A stretch of 64,000 nucleotides of DNA from Methanobacteriaceae archaeon (lineage in GTDB: Archaea > Methanobacteriota > Methanobacteria > Methanobacteriales > Methanobacteriaceae). The translations under genes and the position numbers were made by a program. Where the stretch lies: positions 372,001-436,000 of the forward strand of contig JAUSNX010000004.1 of assembly GCA_030656015.1 (NCBI GenBank), in the 5' to 3' direction. This document shows positions 59,659 to 64,000 of the stretch, piece by piece; within the stretch, counting starts at the first letter, position 1, and the number at the start of each line of letters is the position of its first letter. The notes under the pieces were generated by a model that was given only the letters and a program-made list of their open reading frames with translations, did not search any database and was not told the origin of the DNA.

Positions 59659-59847
59659 TTACAATACAAGATATTCTTATAACTAAACATATTTAAAGTG
59701 AAACTTATTATCCGTCTTTAGCTTAAGATATTGAGTTTCAATCAATAGTCTTTAAAGTAAAATAAGATGTTAGAATAACTAAAAAAAATTAATTTCTTCA
59801 AATAAAAGTTGCGTGAAATTAATTTAATTTATAGGGAGGTTAATTAA

Positions 59848-60861
59848 ATGAAATCTGTTGCAGTAAATGGATATGGAACCATTGGAAAAAGAGTTGCTGA
59901 TGCAGTATCTGCTCAAGACGACATGAAAATTATAGGGGTGTCCAAAACCAAACCTGACTTTGAGGCCCGAATGGCCGTGAAAAAGGGATACAATCTTTAC
60001 ATAAGCATTCCTGAAAGAGAAAAACTTTTCCAGGATGCAGGGATTGAAATAAGCGGTACTGTGGATGAAATGCTGGCTGAATCAGACATCATAGTAGATT
60101 GTACACCAGAAGGGATTGGTGCTAAAAATCTGGAAAAATACAAAGAATTAGGCTTAAAAGCCATCTTCCAGGGCGGAGAAAAGCACGATAACGTAGGATT
60201 ATCCTTTAATTCATTTGCAAATTATTCAGACTCCTATGGAAAAGATTATACTCGCGTGGTTTCCTGTAATACCACCGGACTTACCCGGACTTTAAATCCT
60301 ATCAATGAATTATGTGGAATTAAAAAGGTTCGAGCAGTAATGGTTCGCCGGGGCGGAGATCCTTCCCAGATTAATAAAGGGCCGATAAATGCTGTGGTCC
60401 CTAACCCACCAACAGTACCTTCTCACCACGGGCCTGATTTAAAAACAGTGATGTATGGTGTTAATATTAATACTATGGCATTATTAGTCCCTACCACATT
60501 GATGCATCAACACAATATCATGGTTGAACTGGAAAACCCGGTGGAAGTAGATGAAATCATTGCTAAACTGGAAGCCACATCAAGAGTGCTTTTAGTTAAG
60601 GCCAGCGAAGGTATTGGATCCACCGCCGAAGTAATGGAATATGCCAAAGAATTAGGCCGATCCAGGAATGATTTATTTGAAATTCCAGTCTGGCAAGAGT
60701 CCTTGAATGTAGTTGACGGAGAATTATACTACATGCAGGCTGTTCACCAGGAATCTGATGTTGTTCCAGAAAATGTGGATGCTATACGGGCCATGCTTGA
60801 AATGGAAGAAGATAATAATAAATCCATTGAAAAAACCAATAAAGCTATGGATATTTTATAA
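59848..60861 (+). CDS. gap: Type II glyceraldehyde-3-phosphate dehydrogenase
   Basis: This 337-aa archaeal-type phosphorylating GAPDH is used mainly in gluconeogenesis in methanogens. It has an NAD(P)-binding start [20 protein letters not shown], the catalytic Cys in [15 protein letters not shown] (~residue 140) and [27 protein letters not shown] precedes the ATG. Full length, no oddities. Confidence 0.96.
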   Translation: MKSVAVNGYGTIGKRVADAVSAQDDMKIIGVSKTKPDFEARMAVKKGYNLYISIPEREKLFQDAGIEISGTVDEMLAESDIIVDCTPEGIGAKNLEKYKELGLKAIFQGGEKHDNVGLSFNSFANYSDSYGKDYTRVVSCNTTGLTRTLNPINELCGIKKVRAVMVRRGGDPSQINKGPINAVVPNPPTVPSHHGPDLKTVMYGVNINTMALLVPTTLMHQHNIMVELENPVEVDEIIAKLEATSRVLLVKASEGIGSTAEVMEYAKELGRSRNDLFEIPVWQESLNVVDGELYYMQAVHQESDVVPENVDAIRAMLEMEEDNNKSIEKTNKAMDIL

Positions 60862-61024
60862 AAATCCCCATATAATTTTTTTATTATCCATTTTTACCTA
60901 TTTTTACCCTATTTATATTCCAATCTATCAAATTAAACTTATAATTTTTTTCAATATTCTAAAAAATACTTAATAAATTTAATTAACCCCTAATAAATTT
61001 TTAATGAAACTAAAATGTGATTTA

Positions 61025-61858
61025 ATGAGTGATAAAATAATATTTGGCCCAGCAGGAAATCCAATTGGTTTTAAAGGAAAAAGTGTGCATGCTTGCAACT
61101 ATATTGCTCAAGAAGGACTGGATGCCTATGAATATCAGGCCACTTATGGTGTGCGTATAGGTGAAAATTCTGCAAAAGAACTTAGGAAAAATTCTGAGGA
61201 AAATAAAATACGGGTTTCCATGCATGCTCCATATTATATCAATTTATCCTCCCAAGATCCAGAAGTTATTGAACGGTCCATTGATCGGCTGGTACAATCG
61301 GCCCGGGCCGCAGAATGGATGGGAGCCTACAGAATAGTTTTCCATCCAGGGTTTTACACTAAATACACACCATCTGAAGCTATGAATATATGTAAAAAGG
61401 CCATTGCAGATATTTTAGAAAAATTAGATGGATTAGGAATTAAAAAATTCACCTTTGCTCCAGAAACCACCGGCAAAAAATCCCAGCTAGGTAATCTGGA
61501 AGAAATTGTTGAGATATGTCAAAATTTTGATCACTTTGCCCCTACCATTGATTTTGCCCATATACATGCCCGTGGTGAAGGGAGCATTAAAAATGCAGAT
61601 GATTACCTGAAAATAATAGATTATTTAGAGGAAGAACTGTCCATTAAAAGACTGCACTGTCATTTCACCAAGATTGAATATACGCATGCCGGGGAGAGGA
61701 AGCATCATACCCTGGAAGAAAAAGAATATGGGCCCCCAGTTAAACCACTTTTAGAAACATTAAATGAAGCTGGATGGAATTCCACTATCATCTGTGAGAC
61801 TCCATTGATAGATCAGGATGCTCTAATATTAAAATCGTGTTATAATAATATTTTATAA
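61025..61858 (+). CDS. Endonuclease IV-like TIM-barrel protein
   Basis: This 277-aa AP endonuclease family 2 / xylose isomerase-like TIM barrel, probably DNA repair endonuclease IV, cuts 5' of abasic sites using three zinc ions. Zinc ligands are visible: [10 protein letters not shown] (His), VFHPGFYT (His), [14 protein letters not shown] (Glu), [14 protein letters not shown] (Asp, His), CHFTKIEY and the final ICETP (Glu). ATG at 61025 is used; an upstream ATG at 61004 would add 7 residues. Confidence 0.85.
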   Translation: MSDKIIFGPAGNPIGFKGKSVHACNYIAQEGLDAYEYQATYGVRIGENSAKELRKNSEENKIRVSMHAPYYINLSSQDPEVIERSIDRLVQSARAAEWMGAYRIVFHPGFYTKYTPSEAMNICKKAIADILEKLDGLGIKKFTFAPETTGKKSQLGNLEEIVEICQNFDHFAPTIDFAHIHARGEGSIKNADDYLKIIDYLEEELSIKRLHCHFTKIEYTHAGERKHHTLEEKEYGPPVKPLLETLNEAGWNSTIICETPLIDQDALILKSCYNNIL

Positions 61859-61980
61859 AGATATTTAATATCTATTCTAACTATTTTGATGGTTTAAACT
61901 CGATTAAATCCTTTAAATTATAGAAATAAATAGTTATGATTGAATTAAAAAGAAAATTAATGATTATGAAAATAAAATGT

Positions 61981-62039
61981 GCTTTTAGAATTTAGATTGA
62001 TATAATTGAGCGGATTTAAGTGGAGTATATTCTAAAAGC
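61981..62039. repeat. 11-bp perfect inverted repeat, 37-nt core
   Basis: GCTTTTAGAAT at 61981-61991 and ATTCTAAAAGC at 62029-62039 are exact complements. It lies in the convergent gap between the endonuclease IV-like gene and the feo genes. On the minus strand it is followed by T-rich DNA, so it may end the feo transcript. Confidence 0.5.
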
Positions 62040-62123
62040 CCATTATAAATAATTAATTAAAAAACTTATTTTAGAAGGTTAATCTGAGAATATACCTAAT
62101 ATAAAGTGGATAATAAGATTTAA

Positions 62124-62852
62124 TCACACTATATTACCCACATATATGCTCTCTGCAATCTCACGATCTATAGCCATTTGAGTGTGTTCCACCTGAAAGA
62201 CATATGATGGGTAAGTTTGAATAATTTCCACTTTTCTCCCTGGCAAAACACCCATGGCCAGTATCTTATTTAAATTTTCACGCTTGTGAGATTGAATATA
62301 AACAATTTTACCCGATTTTCCTTTTTTAATTTTATTTAAAGGCAAAACTGATTTTTCTAAAACTTTTTTTACCGATTCATTACATTTACAGGAATTGGTT
62401 GCATGAGATATTCCATTTTGGCAGTTACAGGAAGGAATATTTTTCCCATGCGGACACTTATGGGGATGGGATAAAAGAGTACATATACTCTCTTCTACCC
62501 CTCCTTCCATTATATGTTCAAAATTGCATGCTGCGGTTTCCATCTCTTCCCCAGTCATACCTAAAACATCGTGAAGCAGTTTTTCTGCCAGCCGGTGTCT
62601 TCGAATAATATTTCTAGATTCTTCCCATCCTTGTGGAGTCAATTTAATTTTTTCATCTTGAATTTCTATTAATTTTAGATTTTTGAGCTCTTCAACAACT
62701 TTTTCGTCATATAATCCATCTTTATTAATGAATAATTCCATTTCAGGAGATAATTCTAAATCTTCATGGTTTAAACCATATTCTAAATTGTTGTCTTCCA
62801 TGAAAACCCATATTTTTTCCAGTAATTCTTCTCCAGGTTCACTTATTTTCAT
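62124..62852 (-). CDS. DtxR-family metal-dependent regulator with FeoA domain
   Basis: This 242-aa iron- or manganese-sensing regulator has an N-terminal winged helix (residues ~1-80), a dimerisation/metal domain (RRHRLAEKLLHDVLGM; ligand cluster C109-N-F-E112-H113; HPHKCPHGK) and a FeoA/SH3-like domain at ~165-242. Between them an unusually Cys-rich stretch (C124, C133, C142, C144, C155, C157) occurs. It is placed after feoB and the small Cys protein with its ribosome site (GGAGG) in the end of the latter, so it is translated in the same operon and likely controls it. Confidence 0.92.
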   Translation of the reverse strand: MKISEPGEELLEKIWVFMEDNNLEYGLNHEDLELSPEMELFINKDGLYDEKVVEELKNLKLIEIQDEKIKLTPQGWEESRNIIRRHRLAEKLLHDVLGMTGEEMETAACNFEHIMEGGVEESICTLLSHPHKCPHGKNIPSCNCQNGISHATNSCKCNESVKKVLEKSVLPLNKIKKGKSGKIVYIQSHKRENLNKILAMGVLPGRKVEIIQTYPSYVFQVEHTQMAIDREIAESIYVGNIV

Positions 62853-62854
62853 TT

Positions 62855-63037
62855 TTAAGCCTCCTTTTTAAGCCTTTTTAAGAATTTAATTATTTTTGAA
62901 CCAATTTCTGGGTCAGGTAAAGTTTCATATCCACAATTAGGGCATCTGATTTTCTTACAACCATATCCTAAACATCCCTGACAAATTTCCAGTCTTTTAG
63001 TTTCATCAAAATCATGTCCACAAAGAGCACATTTCAT
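62855..63037 (-). CDS. Cys-rich mini-protein between feoB and the regulator
   Basis: This 60-aa protein has seven cysteines: C3-x2-C6, C19-x2-C22, C27 and C32-x2-C35, fitting two zinc-ribbon/knuckle sites, followed by a basic C-terminal helix (KIIKFLKRLKKEA). No membrane helix. It overlaps feoB by 4 bp (ATGA) and ends 2 bp before the regulator start, so it is part of the feo operon. Presumably a metal or iron-sulfur partner of FeoB; function unknown. Confidence 0.8.
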   Translation of the reverse strand: MKCALCGHDFDETKRLEICQGCLGYGCKKIRCPNCGYETLPDPEIGSKIIKFLKRLKKEA

Positions 63038-64000
63038 AAAACTACCCCCAAAGTGGTTAATATCCAGTTAAGGACAAATCCCATGGTAAATGCAAAGGTA
63101 ACAACGAAAACTGCAATTAATAACGAAATTTTCCATCCTCTTTCCTTGGTCATTACCATAAACTGAGCCACACAAGGCATGAAAAGGGTTAGTACCACTG
63201 CAGAAACTAATAGCTGTACCCCAGTTAAAGTACTCTGTATATCATACAATCCTGCTGCACCATAATCTCGCCTGAAGAATCCAAGTATGAATGTTTCAGC
63301 AGTTTCAATAGGCAATCCTATGGCTGTAATCACCGGCGCAATCAGTGCAATCATCATGTTTAGAATTCCAGTTAAGCTTAAAGCCCATAATATAATACTT
63401 ATAAGTATAAATAAAGGAATTATTTCTTTAAAGTACCATATTAGGCGAGTATAAGTTTTTTTCAGTACCTGAGTTGGTCTGGGTAGTCTTAAAGGAGGAA
63501 TTTCCATATAAAACGTTGGATTCTCACCAGGCAATAATTTTGAAGCTGTTAATCCAATTATTACATATAATAATAACATTATAGCGAACCAAAGCCACAA
63601 TGCAGAAGGATGTCCAGATAGAACCGCGAATATTACTCCTAACTGAGCTGCACAAGGTATGGTTAATGCCAGAAGTATGGTGGCTATGGTCCGTTCCCTG
63701 GGTGTTTCTAAAGTCCTGGTTACCATGGTAGCCATACTTCCACAACCAAGACCCAGCACCATGGGTATAACCGCCCTCCCACTGAGTCCTATTAAATTAA
63801 AAAACCGGTTTATCAACATAGCTAAACGAGGCAGATATCCGCTGTCTTCCATTATAGAAAACATCAGGAAGAATGTGCCTACAATAGGCAATATAATAGC
63901 TGTGGCATAAGTCACACCCAATGTCCAGATACCATATTCCCCTACCAATAATTCTTGGATTGCTGTAAATGGGATGTAATTAAGCACAAAGTTGGTTACG
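63034..64000 (-). CDS. feoB: Ferrous iron transporter FeoB, C-terminal membrane part (cut by window edge)
   Basis: The frame is open to the right window edge, so the G-protein domain and the first membrane helices are missing. The visible ~320 residues hold the Gate/core repeats: ILPIVGTFFLMFSIMEDSGY and VIPMVLGLGCGSMATMVTRT, IPCAAQLGVIF and a C-terminal FMPCVAQFMVMTKERGW, with six to seven helices. Cys residues in the two gates (GCGS, IPCAAQ, MPCVAQ) match the family. FeoB moves Fe2+ into the cell with GTP. Confidence 0.95.
   Translation of the reverse strand, partial: VTNFVLNYIPFTAIQELLVGEYGIWTLGVTYATAIILPIVGTFFLMFSIMEDSGYLPRLAMLINRFFNLIGLSGRAVIPMVLGLGCGSMATMVTRTLETPRERTIATILLALTIPCAAQLGVIFAVLSGHPSALWLWFAIMLLLYVIIGLTASKLLPGENPTFYMEIPPLRLPRPTQVLKKTYTRLIWYFKEIIPLFILISIILWALSLTGILNMMIALIAPVITAIGLPIETAETFILGFFRRDYGAAGLYDIQSTLTGVQLLVSAVVLTLFMPCVAQFMVMTKERGWKISLLIAVFVVTFAFTMGFVLNWILTTLGVVL

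Larger units (their letters stand above)
59511..59847. other. 337-bp interval upstream of GAPDH
   Basis: It holds the top6A terminator, a TATA-like TTTATAAAAG at 59649-59658 and, between this and the GAPDH start, a 6-bp hairpin TATTGA/TCAATA (59729-59747). If the TATA box is used the leader would be ~165 nt long, unusual for an archaeal mRNA. No open frame was found. Confidence 0.4.

Overview
The window is AT-rich, gene-dense archaeal DNA whose content and gene order fit an order Methanobacteriales methanogen, most likely Methanobacterium or a near relative. Supporting this are a complete A1Ao-ATP synthase operon, the McrA-glycine thioamidation pair YcaO/TfuA, DNA topoisomerase VI, a type II archaeal GAPDH, TiaS, a Thg1-like protein, L-aspartate dehydrogenase, a CofA-type aldehyde dehydrogenase, GGTGA/GGAGG ribosome binding sites and TATA-box promoters. 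From memory, the order closely follows the Methanothermobacter thermautotrophicus chromosome from about MTH952 to MTH1010. This is therefore mostly conserved chromosomal backbone, not a mobile island. I saw no rRNA, tRNA, CRISPR array, insertion sequence or prophage.

Layout. 1-1.8 kb: the end of an ATP-grasp enzyme, a decayed membrane-protein gene, a non-coding stretch with a GC-richer stem-flanked element, and a coiled-coil orphan. 1.8-11 kb (minus): atp operon in transcription order H-I-K-E-C-F-A-B-D plus a DUF22-like gene. 11.3-16.2 kb (minus): citrate synthase/citryl-CoA lyase, class I fumarase alpha, a U32-like TIM barrel and MmgE/PrpD, which look like one organic-acid cluster. 16.3-26.5 kb: TiaS and its divergent regulator, GNAT, YbjQ, SerA, JAMM protease, Thg1, NadX, PRC-barrel and tRNA-binding-domain proteins. 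26.7-34.2 kb: CofA-like dehydrogenase, pilin plus TadC-like protein, M24 peptidase, HIT protein, and an iron alcohol dehydrogenase overlapping a PAS histidine kinase. 34.4-38.3 kb: M50 protease, YcaO, TfuA and a three-cysteine LarE, a possible sulfur-insertion neighbourhood. 38.4-43.3 kb (minus): CBS, USP, amidohydrolase and a secreted PKD/CARDB protein with a caspase-like His/Cys pair. 43.5-49 kb: carB, carA, a RimI-like acetyltransferase and UPF0146. 49.3-54.1 kb: P-type ATPase, CobK, MoeA. 54.4-61.9 kb (plus): aIF1A, RIO1, KH protein, Top6B/Top6A, GAPDH, endonuclease IV-like. 61.9-64 kb (minus): end of FeoB, a Cys-rich mini-protein and a DtxR/FeoA regulator.

The observations I rate highest are these: two divergent gene pairs whose start codons are exactly 19 bp apart around a central CCGG that supplies back-to-back Shine-Dalgarno sequences; the YcaO-TfuA-LarE neighbourhood; the secreted caspase-like candidate protease; the citrate synthase/fumarase/PrpD cluster; and an 11-bp perfect inverted repeat enclosing a 47-nt GC-richer core in the 679-1183 gap. 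Family names come from recognising sequence by eye. No database search or folding computation was run.
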